Of a stretch of DNA of 64,000 bases, positions 17,226 to 26,849 are shown in pieces (the first letter of the stretch is position 1; each line of letters starts with the position of its first letter). The DNA lies in the NCBI RefSeq assembly GCF_014490445.1, contig NZ_JACTUZ010000001.1, positions 62,001 to 126,000 on the forward strand. Direction: 5' to 3'. The notes below the pieces were generated by a model. The model saw only the letters and a list, made by a program, of their open reading frames with translations, did not search any database and was not told the origin of the DNA. A program made the position numbers and the translations under genes. The DNA is from Pseudoroseomonas ludipueritiae (lineage in GTDB: Bacteria > Pseudomonadota > Alphaproteobacteria > Acetobacterales > Acetobacteraceae).

Positions 17226-17984
17226 ATGACGAACAAGAAGAAGCCTGGCGGCTGGCTGGAAAGCCTCAAGACCGTCGTTTATGCTGGCCTGATCGCCATT
17301 GGCATCCGGACCGTGGCCTTCGAGCCCTTCAACATCCCTTCCGGCAGCATGATCCCGACGCTCCTGGTCGGCGATTACCTGTTCGTCTCGAAATACGCCT
17401 ACGGCTATTCGAAACACTCCCTGCCCTTCAGCCCCGATCTCTTCCAGGGGCGGATCTTCGGCAGCCTGCCGACCCGCGGGGACGTGGCGGTGTTCAAGTT
17501 CCCGCGCGACAACAGCACTGACTACATCAAGCGCATCATCGGCCTGCCGGGCGACCGGGTGCAGGTGCGCCAGGGCCGGCTCTACCTGAACAGGCAGGAG
17601 GTTCCGCGCGAATCCCAGGGCCTCTATACGGTGGAAGGCGATGGGCCGCGCATCACGGTGCGGCTGTACCGCGAGTCGCTGCCGGCCTCCGCGGGCTCGC
17701 CCGCGCGGCAGCACCAGATCCTGGAAGCCTCGGACGACCAGAATTACGATAACACGCCTGAGTTCCTGGTGCCCGCTGGCCATGTCTTCGCAATGGGCGA
17801 CAACCGCGACAACAGCCTAGACAGCCGCGACATGTCGATTGGCGTCGGTTTCGTACCCATGGAGAACCTCGTTGGCCGCGCGGAGATGATCTTCTTCTCC
17901 GTCGATGGCTCCGCCGCCTGGTGGGAAGTCTGGGCCTGGCCCTTCGCCGTCCGCTGGGACCGGCTGCTGACGGCTGTCCGGTGA
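17226..17984 (+). CDS. lepB: Signal peptidase I
   Basis: 252 residues. Cleaves signal peptides from exported proteins at the outer face of the inner membrane. One N-terminal transmembrane segment (about 16-31) precedes the catalytic Ser41 in NIPSGSMIPTLLVGD. The general base Lys102 is in DYIKRIIGLPGDRV, and the GDNRDNSLDSR motif lies near the C-terminus. A weak promoter-like TTGACA at 17129-17134 overlaps the end of the previous gene. First gene of lepB-rnc-era-recO-mug; its stop overlaps rnc by 4 bases. Confidence 0.96.
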   Translation: MTNKKKPGGWLESLKTVVYAGLIAIGIRTVAFEPFNIPSGSMIPTLLVGDYLFVSKYAYGYSKHSLPFSPDLFQGRIFGSLPTRGDVAVFKFPRDNSTDYIKRIIGLPGDRVQVRQGRLYLNRQEVPRESQGLYTVEGDGPRITVRLYRESLPASAGSPARQHQILEASDDQNYDNTPEFLVPAGHVFAMGDNRDNSLDSRDMSIGVGFVPMENLVGRAEMIFFSVDGSAAWWEVWAWPFAVRWDRLLTAVR

Positions 17985-18646
17985 ACAAGGCCTTCCTGAA
18001 CCGGATCGGCCACGGTTTCGCCGACCCGGCACTGCTGGAGCAGGCGCTGACGCATCGTTCCGCCGCCGACCCGCGGCGGGACATGCTCGATTCCAATGAG
18101 AGGCTGGAATTCCTCGGCGACCGCGTGCTGGCGCTGGTGATGGCGGAGTGGCTCTCCGAACGCTTCCCGAAGGAGCGGGAGGGCGCGCTAGGCAAGCGCC
18201 TGTCGGTGCTGGTGGCGGCGGAGACGCTGGCCAAGGTAGGTGACGCAATCGGCCTGCCCGCCGCGCTGCGCATCCCGCCGGCGGAAGGCCGCACCGGCCT
18301 GCGCGGCCGCGCCACGGTCATCGCGGATGCCACGGAGGCGCTGATCGGCGCGCTCTATCTGGATGGCGGCCTTGAAGTGGCGCGTGGCTTTGTTCGGCGT
18401 GAATGGGCCAAGCATATCGAGGCCGACCCCACTCCCCCGATGTCGGCCAAGAGCCGGCTGCAGGAATATACTTTGGGCCGTGCGGAGGGGCTGCCGGAAT
18501 ACCGGCTGGTCTCCACCACCGGCCCGTCCCATATGCCAGTCTTCGTGGTCTCGGTGCTCGCCGGTGGGCGGGAAGCGGAAGGCCGCGGTGAATCCAAGCG
18601 CGCGGCCGAGCAGGCCGCGGCTGAGGCTTGGCTGGCAGCATTGTGA
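17981..18646 (+). CDS. rnc: Ribonuclease III
   Basis: 221 residues from GTG 17981, which overlaps the lepB stop (GTGA); the reading frame extends further upstream inside lepB but is not conserved. Cleaves double-stranded RNA in rRNA and mRNA processing. The signature NERLEFLGDRVLAL carries the metal-binding Glu and Asp, and IADATEALIGALYLDGG the second acidic pair. The C-terminal double-stranded RNA-binding domain starts at about 150 (SAKSRLQEYTLGR) and ends with AAEQAAAEAWL. Confidence 0.96.
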   Translation: MNKAFLNRIGHGFADPALLEQALTHRSAADPRRDMLDSNERLEFLGDRVLALVMAEWLSERFPKEREGALGKRLSVLVAAETLAKVGDAIGLPAALRIPPAEGRTGLRGRATVIADATEALIGALYLDGGLEVARGFVRREWAKHIEADPTPPMSAKSRLQEYTLGRAEGLPEYRLVSTTGPSHMPVFVVSVLAGGREAEGRGESKRAAEQAAAEAWLAAL

Positions 18647-18654
18647 ATGAGGTT

Positions 18655-19581
18655 ATGAGCGACAATCCCGAATCCGGCGCCCCGGAGGAGCAGACCCGCT
18701 GCGGCATCATTGCCGTCGTCGGCGCCCCCAATGCCGGCAAGTCCACGCTGGTGAATCGCCTCACGGGCAGCAAGGTCTCCATTGTCTCGCCCAAGCCGCA
18801 GACCACGCGTTTCCGTATCCGCGCGGTGGTGATGCACAAGGGCGCGCAGCTGGTGCTGGCGGATACGCCGGGCATCTTCAGCCCACGCCGCCGGCTGGAC
18901 CGCGCCATGGTGGCGGCCGCCTGGGAAAGCACCCAGGATGCCGACCTGGCCCTGCTGGTGGTCGATGCCCGCGCTGGGCTGACCGAGGCGCTGCAGTCCA
19001 TCGTGTCGGTGCTGAAGCGCAGCAAGGTGCCGGTCTGGCTGGTGCTGAACAAGACCGACCTGATCGACACGAAGCGCCTGCTGCCGCTGACCGCCGCCTT
19101 GAACGAGCAGCTCTCTTTCGCCGAAACGCTGATGGTTTCGGCCGAGACGGGCGATGGGCTGGAGACCATGCTGGACATGCTGGCCTCCCACGTGCCGCAG
19201 GGCCCCTACCTCTTCCCCGAGGACGACCTCTCGGACCTGCCCGACCGCATGCTGGCAGCCGAGATCGTGCGCGAGCAGATCCTGCGCCAGACGCATGAGG
19301 AAGTGCCGCACCACGCGACTGTGGAGACGGAGCAGTGGGAGGAGCGGCGCGATGGCTCAGTGCGGATCGACTGCACCATCTATGTCGGCCGCGCTTCTCA
19401 GAAGGCGATCGTGATCGGCGATAAAGGCGCGAAGATCAAGGAGATCGGCCGCCGCGCTCGCACAGAGCTTGAGGCTTTGCTGGAGCGCCGGGTCCATCTC
19501 TTCCTGAACGTCAAGGAGCGTTCCGGCTGGGATGAGGAGCGGGCCCGCATCCGCGCCATCGGCCTGGAAGACATCGGCTAA
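18655..19581 (+). CDS. era: GTPase Era
   Basis: 308 residues from ATG 18655. Era binds 16S rRNA and helps mature the 30S subunit. G1 GAPNAGKS lies at residues 23-30, G3 DTPG follows, then G4 NKTD. The KH RNA-binding domain at the C-terminus includes VIGDKGAKIKEIGRRAR and VHLFLNVKERSGW. Start choice is uncertain: an in-frame GTG at 18643 overlaps the rnc stop and would couple translation; ATG 18655 gives a cleaner N-terminus. Confidence 0.95.
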   Translation: MSDNPESGAPEEQTRCGIIAVVGAPNAGKSTLVNRLTGSKVSIVSPKPQTTRFRIRAVVMHKGAQLVLADTPGIFSPRRRLDRAMVAAAWESTQDADLALLVVDARAGLTEALQSIVSVLKRSKVPVWLVLNKTDLIDTKRLLPLTAALNEQLSFAETLMVSAETGDGLETMLDMLASHVPQGPYLFPEDDLSDLPDRMLAAEIVREQILRQTHEEVPHHATVETEQWEERRDGSVRIDCTIYVGRASQKAIVIGDKGAKIKEIGRRARTELEALLERRVHLFLNVKERSGWDEERARIRAIGLEDIG

Positions 19582-19591
19582 GGGTTAGCCG

Positions 19592-20323
19592 GTGGAGTGG
19601 GAAGCCCCTGCCGTCGTGCTGGAGGCCCGCCCTTATGGCGAAGGTGGAGCGGTGATCTCCGTGCTGACGGAACACCACGGCCGCTTTGCCGGGCTGTCCA
19701 AGGGCGGCTCTTCCCGCGCTCAGTCGGGGCTGTGGCAGCCGGGCAATCTGGTGGAGGTGCGCTGGGTCGGCCGGCTGGCGGACCAGCTTGGTCATCTCAC
19801 AGGGGAGATGGTGCATCCCACCGCAGCCCTCGCCATGGATGACCCGCTGGCCCTGGCGCTGCTGAACTCAGCCTGCGCCCTGGCCACCGACGCCCTGCCC
19901 GAGCGCGAGCCGCAGCCCCGCGTCTTCGCTGCCCTGCTGCCGATCCTGGCGCATCTGCACGCCGGCGGCGCGGCACTGGTGGACGACTACATCCGCTGGG
20001 AAATGCTGCTGCTGGAAGCGCTCGGCTATGGGCTGGACCTTTCCCGCTGCGCCGCCACGGGAACGACCGAGGCGCTGGACTGGGTTTCCCCCCGCACGGG
20101 CCGCGCGGTCAGTGCCGAAGCGGCCGCGCCCTACAAGGACCGGTTGCTGCCCCTGCCCTCCTTCCTGCACGGCGCCCAGGCTGAGCGTGACCCCAAGGCA
20201 TGGCTGCAGGGGCTGCGCCTGACCGGCCATTTCCTGGCACGCAATGCCTTCGGCGCCCGGCACCGCCCGGTGCCGCCTGCCCGGGAGCGGCTGGAACATC
20301 GCGTGGCGGACCTTGCCGGATGA
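19592..20323 (+). CDS. recO: DNA repair protein RecO
   Basis: 243 residues from a GTG start 10 bases after era. RecO loads RecA onto single-stranded DNA with RecR. The N-terminal OB-fold region is seen as AVVLEARPYGEGGAVISVLTEHHGR, followed by GLSKGG, and the helical middle includes LLLEALGYGLDL at a typical place. The era-recO order is common in alphaproteobacteria. Overlaps mug by 4 bases (ATGA). Confidence 0.93.
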   Translation: MEWEAPAVVLEARPYGEGGAVISVLTEHHGRFAGLSKGGSSRAQSGLWQPGNLVEVRWVGRLADQLGHLTGEMVHPTAALAMDDPLALALLNSACALATDALPEREPQPRVFAALLPILAHLHAGGAALVDDYIRWEMLLLEALGYGLDLSRCAATGTTEALDWVSPRTGRAVSAEAAAPYKDRLLPLPSFLHGAQAERDPKAWLQGLRLTGHFLARNAFGARHRPVPPARERLEHRVADLAG

Positions 20324-20835
20324 AGCAACCTGTTCTGCCAGACCTTCTGCGCCCCGGGCTGAGGCTGGTTTTCTGCGGCAGTGCGCCAGGTGCGGTTTCG
20401 GCTGCGAGAGGGGCCTATTATGCCCACCCCGGCAACCGGTTCTGGCGCGTGCTGCATGAGGCGGGCCTGACCCCGCGCCGCCTCTCGCCGCACGAGTACC
20501 CGCTGTTGCTGGGCCTGGGCATCGGCCTGACCGACATGGCCAAGCACGCCAGCGGCAATGATGCCGACCTGCCGCCGGATGCCTATGACCCCGAGGGCTT
20601 CAGGCAGCGCATCCTCGCTGTGGAGCCGGCAGCGGTCGCCTTTACGGCCAAGGCGCCGGCAGCGGCCTTCCTGGGCCGCAGGACCGGCGCCCTGCCTTAT
20701 GGGCGGGTGGAAGGCTTGCTGGGCTTTCCAGCCATCTGGGTGATGCCCTCCACCTCCGGCCAGGCCAGCCGCTTCTGGGACGACCGGCCCTGGCACGCGC
20801 TCGGCGCCTGGTTCCGCGGCGCGGCCCCAGGCTAG
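20320..20835 (+). CDS. mug: G/U mismatch-specific uracil-DNA glycosylase
   Basis: 171 residues from ATG 20320, chosen because it overlaps the recO stop and begins the conserved part. Removes uracil or ethenocytosine opposite guanine. Seen: LVFCGSAPG (first active-site motif), YYAHPGNRFWRVLHEAGL, and VMPSTSGQASRF (second motif). Family 2 uracil-DNA glycosylases of the mug/TDG type have this pattern. Last gene of the lepB operon. It converges on the Nramp-family gene with a 6-base gap. Confidence 0.88.
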   Translation: MKQPVLPDLLRPGLRLVFCGSAPGAVSAARGAYYAHPGNRFWRVLHEAGLTPRRLSPHEYPLLLGLGIGLTDMAKHASGNDADLPPDAYDPEGFRQRILAVEPAAVAFTAKAPAAAFLGRRTGALPYGRVEGLLGFPAIWVMPSTSGQASRFWDDRPWHALGAWFRGAAPG

Positions 20836-20841
20836 CCGACG

Positions 20842-22260
20842 TCAGACCAGCTTGAGCGCGCTGAGCCCGGTATAGAAGCCGAGCAGCACGATCGCGATGC
20901 TGCTGACCACCAGCAGCGCGTTGAAGACGCTGCCGCCATAGAGCCGGGAGTCGGTCTCTCGCCGACGCAGGTGCCAGACCGCCACCACGACGGCCAGCAG
21001 GAAGATGCCGGTCGCCACGCCACCGATCTGCACCATCAGCACCGGGGAGCGGATGAAGAGATAGGCCGTGCCCCAGATCAGCGGCAGGGCAATGGTGAAG
21101 ATCCGGATCCAGCGCAGCCGGGCCGCCGTGTCGCGCCAGTTCAGCACGCCCATCTCGGCCAGCAGGTTGACATACATGCGCGACCAGCTCGGCACCGCCG
21201 CCCAGAGAGTGGAGCCCAGTACCACCACGGCACCCACGAGGAACATGGTGCCGGCCCATTCACCCAACGTGTCGGTATACATGCGGGACAGGGCCGTGAT
21301 CATTTCGTTGCCCTGCGGCACGACGCCCTGCGGGTGCAGCACGGCGGCGCCCATGATGAAGAAGGCGATGGTGCCGAAGGTATAGATGATCCAGGAGAGG
21401 AAGGCGTCCTTGTACATGACGCTGATCCAGCCCTTGGCGCGGCGCCGCCAGGCTTCGCTGCCGTCGTTCGGGCCAACGTAGCGGGCATAGCCCTTCTCGA
21501 TGCACCAGTAGGTGTAGAAGGTCAGTTCATCCGCGCCCACGCCGGTGATGCCGAACATGGCAACCGCCGCGCCGATGGCCCCGGCCGGGATGGCGAGCGA
21601 GAGGCCACTCGCGAGGTCATCCATGGAATAGGCATAGGGCGTGAAGGGCAGGCCGAGGGCGATGCCGATGGTGATGAAGGAGAAGATCACCACCAGGATG
21701 CCGGCGCCGCGCTCGATGCGGCTGTACTTGTTGCTGTAGAGCAGCGCGATGCTGCCCAGCGTGACGATGACCGTCCAGACCGTGAGGGAGACGCCGGCCA
21801 GGGGGTTGTCGCCTAGCGGGAACATGATGCTGAGCGCCAGCGCGGTGCCCCCCACCACGCCGCCCATCTGCAACACCTTGGAAAGTGCCATCAAGGCCCA
21901 GAGCAGGTTGATCCAGCTCAGCCGCCCCACATGCGGCCCCACCTTGTTGTAGCCGGTGAGCGCCGGCTGGCCGGTGGAGATGCACCAGCGTGCCAGCTCG
22001 ATCTGCACGGCCACCTTCACGAAGGTGCTGAAAATGACCATCCAGAGCAGCGCGAAGCCCACGGTGGCGCCAAGAGTGGTGGTGACGATCAGTTCGCCGG
22101 AGCCGACGATGGAGGCGCTGAGGATCAGGCCCGGCCCCAGATGTTTAAGCGAATGCATCCAGCCGGTGGGAGGCTCCATGATGCCGTCCGGCTTCAGGAT
22201 ATAAGGGTCGTCCGGCTGCGCGGCCCCACGTTTAAGGCCTGCCTCGGCGTAGGCGCTCAT
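20842..22260 (-). CDS. Nramp-family divalent metal transporter homologue with atypical metal site
   Basis: 472 residues from ATG at 22258-22260 with GACAGGA just upstream; about 11 hydrophobic segments of the LeuT-like fold. TM1 aligns to canonical Nramp from the GPG motif onward, but the metal-binding DPGN is replaced by GSGE (residues 53-56). In TM6 the canonical MPH region reads GADE (about 242-245). It is therefore a divergent branch of the family, and manganese or iron transport should not be assumed. Magnesium or a non-metal substrate is possible. No metal-regulator gene is adjacent. Confidence 0.82.
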   Translation of the reverse strand: MSAYAEAGLKRGAAQPDDPYILKPDGIMEPPTGWMHSLKHLGPGLILSASIVGSGELIVTTTLGATVGFALLWMVIFSTFVKVAVQIELARWCISTGQPALTGYNKVGPHVGRLSWINLLWALMALSKVLQMGGVVGGTALALSIMFPLGDNPLAGVSLTVWTVIVTLGSIALLYSNKYSRIERGAGILVVIFSFITIGIALGLPFTPYAYSMDDLASGLSLAIPAGAIGAAVAMFGITGVGADELTFYTYWCIEKGYARYVGPNDGSEAWRRRAKGWISVMYKDAFLSWIIYTFGTIAFFIMGAAVLHPQGVVPQGNEMITALSRMYTDTLGEWAGTMFLVGAVVVLGSTLWAAVPSWSRMYVNLLAEMGVLNWRDTAARLRWIRIFTIALPLIWGTAYLFIRSPVLMVQIGGVATGIFLLAVVVAVWHLRRRETDSRLYGGSVFNALLVVSSIAIVLLGFYTGLSALKLV

Positions 22261-22558
22261 TCCTGTCTCTTCTCCCGTAACCGCTGTTTCTGTCGCGGCC
22301 TGTTGAGCGACGACTATGGACACGGGGGAGAGATGCGTCACCCCGGCCGGAGCGGGAGTTGACGGCCTTGTGAGGCCAAGGTTCAGCTTGTACCGAACAA
22401 AAACAACCTCTTCCCGCTGTCGCCGGAGGGCCGTCATCAGCGGGAGAGGAAGAGGTGCGGATGCGATGGGCCGCAGCCCACGGCCTGCCTGCCGTGCCGC
22501 AGGCGTACCGCGGCACGGGTTCCGGTCAGGCGGCCGAACTGCTGCCGCCCTGGCGCAT
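22261..22558. other. Intergenic region between the DUF3597 gene and the Nramp-family gene
   Basis: 298 bases with no supported gene. It holds the leader and probable promoter of the leftward Nramp-family gene. A hairpin at 22492-22518 pairs CCGTGCCGC with GCGGCACGG over a 9-base loop. The hairpin has no T tract on either strand, so it may be a weak terminator for the DUF3597 gene or a regulatory structure. No match to a metal riboswitch could be recognised by eye. Confidence 0.5.
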
Positions 22559-23029
22559 TCAGTCGCGCAGTTCGGCTGGCACCTTGCCGCCGTTTTCAGC
22601 CAGCTTCCTCATGACCTGCTTGTGCAGCCAGATGTTCATGCTGGCGGAATCATTGGTGTCGCCGGTGTAATTCAGCTCCCGCGCCAGTTCCTTCCTGGCC
22701 TGGAGGCTGCTGTCGAGGCCCAGCAGCTTCATCAGGTCCACGATGGACTGCCGCCAATTGAGGTTCTGGCCATTCTTGGCCGCCATCTCCGTCAGCACCG
22801 CGTCCACGTCCACGTTCTGCGCTGCGGCCCCAGCCGTTGAGGTCGATGCCATGGGCGGAGCCTGCGGCGTGGGCACCGAGGGCGTGGCGGGTGAAGGCGA
22901 CTGCGCCGCCGCTGGCGTGGTGGGGGCCGGGGCGCTGGTGGTGTCGTTGCCAGCGGGCGCCGCCGTTTCCTGCGCCGCTGCTGGCTTCTGCCCGAAAATC
23001 TTCGACATGATCGAGCCGAAAATGCTCAT
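22559..23029 (-). CDS. DUF3597 family protein
   Basis: 156 residues of unknown function. Residues 1-15 (MSIFGSIMSKIFGQK) are amphipathic. A low-complexity Ala/Pro/Thr linker runs to about residue 65. The C-terminal DUF3597 domain has VDAVLTEMAAKNGQNLNWRQ, IVDLMKLLGLDSSLQAR and LARELNYTGD. Domain content and length are typical of the family, which is found in many proteobacteria and resembles LysM-less peptidoglycan-associated proteins only superficially. No functional claim is made. Confidence 0.82.
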   Translation of the reverse strand: MSIFGSIMSKIFGQKPAAAQETAAPAGNDTTSAPAPTTPAAAQSPSPATPSVPTPQAPPMASTSTAGAAAQNVDVDAVLTEMAAKNGQNLNWRQSIVDLMKLLGLDSSLQARKELARELNYTGDTNDSASMNIWLHKQVMRKLAENGGKVPAELRD

Positions 23030-23240
23030 GTCCTGTCTCTCCTCTTGATGCGGCCGCGAGTGTGCCGGTGCCGGGCTAACGCGGCGGCATGGGCAGAGTT
23101 GGCAGCGCCTGACAGAGCGGGCTGCTGACAGCGGTTTGTGTTTCCGTTATGTTCTCCCGCTCTGGCGTTCAGGGCGCTGATGCGCTAGCCCACCGAAGCC
23201 TCGATTTATCCTAGATGCCTGTTCTGCCGGGGAGCTCACC

Positions 23241-25475
23241 ATGCCCGATGACCTGATTCTTCTGCCGCAGGACGGTGAAGTCCCCACCAACTTCTCGGCT
23301 GCCCTGTCCGAGCGGTACTTGGCCTATGCCATGTCCACCATCACGGCACGCTCGCTGCCGGATGTGCGGGATGGGCTGAAGCCGGTGCATCGCCGCCTGC
23401 TCTGGGCCATGCACCAGCTGCGGCTGGACCCTACCGGCGGCTTCAAGAAATGTGCCCGCATCGTCGGCGACGTGATGGGTAAGTACCATCCGCATGGCGA
23501 TGCCTCGATCTACGAGGCCATGGTGCGGCTGGCCCAGGAATTCGCCGCCCGCTACACGCTGGTCGAGGGCCAGGGGAACTTCGGCAATATCGACGGCGAT
23601 AATGCCGCGGCCATGCGCTACACCGAGGCCCGGCTGACCGCCATCGCCCAGGCGCTGCTGGAGGGTATCGAGGACAATGCGGTCGATTTCCGCGCCACCT
23701 ATGACGGCGAGGAACAAGAGCCCATCGTTCTGCCCGCCGCCTTTCCCAACCTGCTGGCCAATGGCGCGGCGGGCATCGCCGTGGGCATGGCGACCTCCAT
23801 TCCGCCGCACAATGCGGGCGAGCTTTGCGCGGCGGCCATCGAGCTGATCCGCAACCCCAAGGCCGAGATCGACGACCTGCTGCGCCACGTGCCTGGCCCC
23901 GACTTCCCCACGGGTGGCGTGCTGGTGGAAAGCGCCGAGGCGGTGCGGGAAGCCTATGCCACCGGCCGTGGCGGCTTTCGCATCCGCGCGCGCTGGGAAA
24001 AGGAATCGTTGAAGAACGGCACCTGGCAGGTGGTGGTCACCGAGATCCCCTACCAGGTGCAGAAATCCCGCCTGATCGAGCAGATCGCGCAGCTGATGGA
24101 GGAGAAGAAGCTCCCCCTACTGGCCGATGTGCGGGACGAGAGCACCGATATCGTCCGCATCGTGCTGGAGCCGAAGAACCGCACTGTGGACCCGGCGGTG
24201 CTGATGGAGACGCTGTTCCGCGCGACGCAGCTGGAGAACCGCATCTCCCTCAACATGAACGTGCTGGATGCCAGCCGCACGCCGCAGGTGATGGGCCTGA
24301 AGCAGGTGCTGCGCGCTTGGCTGGACCACCGGCACGAGGTGCTGGTGCGCCGCAGCCAACACCGGTTGGATGCCATCGCCCGGCGGCTGGAGATCCTGGA
24401 AGGCTACCTCATCGTCTACCTCAACCTCGATGAGGTGATCCGCATCGTGCGGGAGGAGGACCATCCGAAGCCCGCGCTGATCGCCGCCTTCGAGCTGACG
24501 GAGGTGCAGGCCGAAGCCATCCTGAACATGCGCCTGCGCGCCTTGCGCAAGCTGGAAGAGATGGAGATCCGCAAGGAGCACAAGAAGCTCTCGACGGAAC
24601 AGAAGTCCCTCCAGGCCCTGCTGGCGAGTGAGACCAAGCGCTGGAACCGCATCGCCGACGAGATCGCGGCGACGCGGGAGAAGTTTGGCGAAGGCACCGA
24701 GATCGGCCGCCGCCGCACCACGCTGGACGCTGCCCCGGTTGCGGTGGTGATTGATGAGCGGGCCTTCGTGGAGAAGGAGCCTATCACGGTCATCCTCTCC
24801 GAAAAGGGCTGGATCCGCGCGCTCAAGGGCCATGTGCCGCCGGAGAACGAGCAGAAGTTCAAGGAAGGCGACAGGCTCCGCTTCTTCCTGCATGCCCAGA
24901 CCACGGACCGGCTGTGCCTCTTCGCCACCAATGGCAAGTGCTTCACGCTGAAGGCGGATGCCCTGCCCCGTGGCCGTGGCGACGGCCAACCGGTGCGGCT
25001 GATGCTGGACCTGGGCAACGAGGACGATGTGGTCACCCTCTTTGTCTGGCAGGAAGGCGTGAAGCACCTCGTCGCCTCGACTGACGGGCGCGGCTTCATC
25101 GTCAAGAGTGAGGATCTGGTGGCCGAGAAGCGCACCGGCAAGCAGGTGCTGGTGGTGGAGAGCGGCCAGGAGGCGGCCTGCCTCATCCCCGCCGATGGCG
25201 ACACGGTGGCGGTGATCGGCGAGAACCGCAAGCTGCTGGTCTTCCCACTGGAGCAGTTGCCGGAGATGACACGCGGCCGCGGCGTGGCGCTACAGGGTTA
25301 CCGTGACGGCGGCATGGCGGATGTGAAGGTCTTCCAGGCCACCGCCGGCCTGAGCTGGAAGGTAGGCGAGCGGGTGCGGCTTGAGACGGACCTGACCGCC
25401 TGGCGCGGCAACCGTGCCGGGGCGGGTAAGCAGCCGCCCCATGGCTTCCCGAAGAACAACCGCTTCGGGGAATAA
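23241..25475 (+). CDS. parC: DNA topoisomerase IV subunit A
   Basis: 744 residues. Breaks and rejoins DNA with subunit ParE to separate daughter chromosomes. Seen: [41 protein letters not shown], and active-site Tyr127 in [11 protein letters not shown]. The C-terminal beta-pinwheel is shorter than in gyrase and lacks the GyrA box (QRRGGKG type), which supports ParC over GyrA. The region corresponding to quinolone-resistance positions is within residues 75-100. It converges on the MFS gene across a hairpin. Confidence 0.94.
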   Translation: MPDDLILLPQDGEVPTNFSAALSERYLAYAMSTITARSLPDVRDGLKPVHRRLLWAMHQLRLDPTGGFKKCARIVGDVMGKYHPHGDASIYEAMVRLAQEFAARYTLVEGQGNFGNIDGDNAAAMRYTEARLTAIAQALLEGIEDNAVDFRATYDGEEQEPIVLPAAFPNLLANGAAGIAVGMATSIPPHNAGELCAAAIELIRNPKAEIDDLLRHVPGPDFPTGGVLVESAEAVREAYATGRGGFRIRARWEKESLKNGTWQVVVTEIPYQVQKSRLIEQIAQLMEEKKLPLLADVRDESTDIVRIVLEPKNRTVDPAVLMETLFRATQLENRISLNMNVLDASRTPQVMGLKQVLRAWLDHRHEVLVRRSQHRLDAIARRLEILEGYLIVYLNLDEVIRIVREEDHPKPALIAAFELTEVQAEAILNMRLRALRKLEEMEIRKEHKKLSTEQKSLQALLASETKRWNRIADEIAATREKFGEGTEIGRRRTTLDAAPVAVVIDERAFVEKEPITVILSEKGWIRALKGHVPPENEQKFKEGDRLRFFLHAQTTDRLCLFATNGKCFTLKADALPRGRGDGQPVRLMLDLGNEDDVVTLFVWQEGVKHLVASTDGRGFIVKSEDLVAEKRTGKQVLVVESGQEAACLIPADGDTVAVIGENRKLLVFPLEQLPEMTRGRGVALQGYRDGGMADVKVFQATAGLSWKVGERVRLETDLTAWRGNRAGAGKQPPHGFPKNNRFGE

Positions 25476-25482
25476 GGCTATG

Positions 25483-25504
25483 GGAGGTGGCTCAGGCCAC
25501 CTCC
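25483..25504. terminator. Hairpin between convergent parC and MFS gene
   Basis: Perfect 9-bp stem GGAGGTGGC / GCCACCTCC with loop TCAG. It sits 8 bases after the parC stop and overlaps the stop codon of the oncoming MFS gene. No T tract on either side, so termination is inferred from position and stem strength. Confidence 0.55.
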
Positions 25505-26754
25505 TCGTCCAGGCGCTGGAGGTCGCGCAGCTTCGGGAAGAGGCGCATCCAGAGGCCTGCCACCAGGATGGTGCCGACACCACCCAGCACGACCGCGCCC
25601 ACGGGCCCGATCACCGCACCCATGGTGCCGCTGCGAAATTCACCCAACTGGTTGGAGGTGCCGATGAACAGCATGTTCACCGCCGCCACCCGCCCCCGCA
25701 TCTCATCGGGCGTGCGTAGCTGCACAAGGGTGGAGCGCACCACCACGCTGACCACATCCGCGCCGCCCAGCACCGCCAGCGCCAGCACCGAGAGCGGCAG
25801 CCAGGTGGAAAGGCCGAAGACGATTGTGGCCAGCCCGAAGATGCCCACGGCCGCGAACATCAGCAGCCCGGCGTGACGGCGGATCGGCCGGCGAGCCAGC
25901 CAGATGGACACCGCCAGGGCGCCTACTGCAGGCGCACCGCGTAGTAGGCCGAGGCCCCAGGGGCCAGCATGCAGGATGTCGTGCGCATAGACCGGCATCA
26001 TGGCCACCGCGCCACCCAGCAGCACCGCGAACATGTCCAGCGAAATGGCACCCATGATCTCGGGGCGGGAGCGGATAAAGTGCAGCCCGCCAAAAACCGC
26101 CGCCAGTGTCACCTTCTCGCGCGGCCGGGCGGGCTGGCGCAGGCGAATCAGGGTGATGGACAGGGCCGCACAGGCATAGGCCGCCGCCACAATGGAATAC
26201 ACCACCCCTGCCCCCAGCCCGTAGAGCAGGCCGCCGGCGGAGGGCCCGATGATGGTCACGGTCTGGAAGACGGAGGAGGACAAGGCCGCCGCGCGGGAAA
26301 AGAGCGAGGCCGGCACCAGGCTCGGCAGCAGGGCCTGGAGGCTTGGCTGCTCGAAGGCCTTGGCGACGCCGAAGAGGCCGATCAGCGCATAAATCATCCC
26401 TGGCGTCACGGCGTGGTGGAATGATGCGAATGCGAGGGCCGCGGCGCAGAGGGCCGAGAGCACTTGGCAGCAGGCGGCGATGCGGCGGCGGTCGAAGCGG
26501 TCCACCACCTGCCCCGCCACGAAGACCAGCACCACCATGGGCAGGAACTGGGCCAGTCCCACCAGCCCCAGTGAAAGCGGGCTGCGGGTCAGTTCATAGA
26601 TCTGCCAGCCCACGGCCACGGTCTGCATCTGGTAGGCCAGGGCAGAGAAGCTGCGGCTGCCCAGGAAAGCCAGAAGGTCGGGTTGTCGAAGGAGCCGTCC
26701 TTGGTCTTCCTCGGCCAGAGACGCCTCGGCGGCGGCGCCGGAATTCTGCTGCAT
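25492..26754 (-). CDS. MFS transporter (EntS/MFS_3-type)
   Basis: 420 residues from ATG 26754 (MQQNSGAAAEAS); a frame-open ATG at 26814 would add 20 unconserved residues. About 12 hydrophobic segments. Family marks are AGQVVDRFDRRRI after TM2-3, PSLQALLPSLVPASLFSRAAAL, and RTPDEMRGRVAAVNMLFIG near the C-terminal half, as in the enterobactin exporter-like MFS group. Substrate is unknown; no siderophore genes are near. Inner membrane. Confidence 0.87.
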   Translation of the reverse strand: MQQNSGAAAEASLAEEDQGRLLRQPDLLAFLGSRSFSALAYQMQTVAVGWQIYELTRSPLSLGLVGLAQFLPMVVLVFVAGQVVDRFDRRRIAACCQVLSALCAAALAFASFHHAVTPGMIYALIGLFGVAKAFEQPSLQALLPSLVPASLFSRAAALSSSVFQTVTIIGPSAGGLLYGLGAGVVYSIVAAAYACAALSITLIRLRQPARPREKVTLAAVFGGLHFIRSRPEIMGAISLDMFAVLLGGAVAMMPVYAHDILHAGPWGLGLLRGAPAVGALAVSIWLARRPIRRHAGLLMFAAVGIFGLATIVFGLSTWLPLSVLALAVLGGADVVSVVVRSTLVQLRTPDEMRGRVAAVNMLFIGTSNQLGEFRSGTMGAVIGPVGAVVLGGVGTILVAGLWMRLFPKLRDLQRLDEEVA

Positions 26755-26849
26755 AATCACCGTAAGCCTGAACAAGCACGGGCCGGGATGCCCGGGTGCA
26801 GGCACCATAAGCACGCCGCCCGCTCATTCATCGCATTACGAAAACGACA

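Noticed and set aside
25483-25504. Considered as a mobile-element end or recombination site
   Set aside because: It is a local hairpin at the junction of two convergent genes, with no duplicated flanks or transposase nearby.
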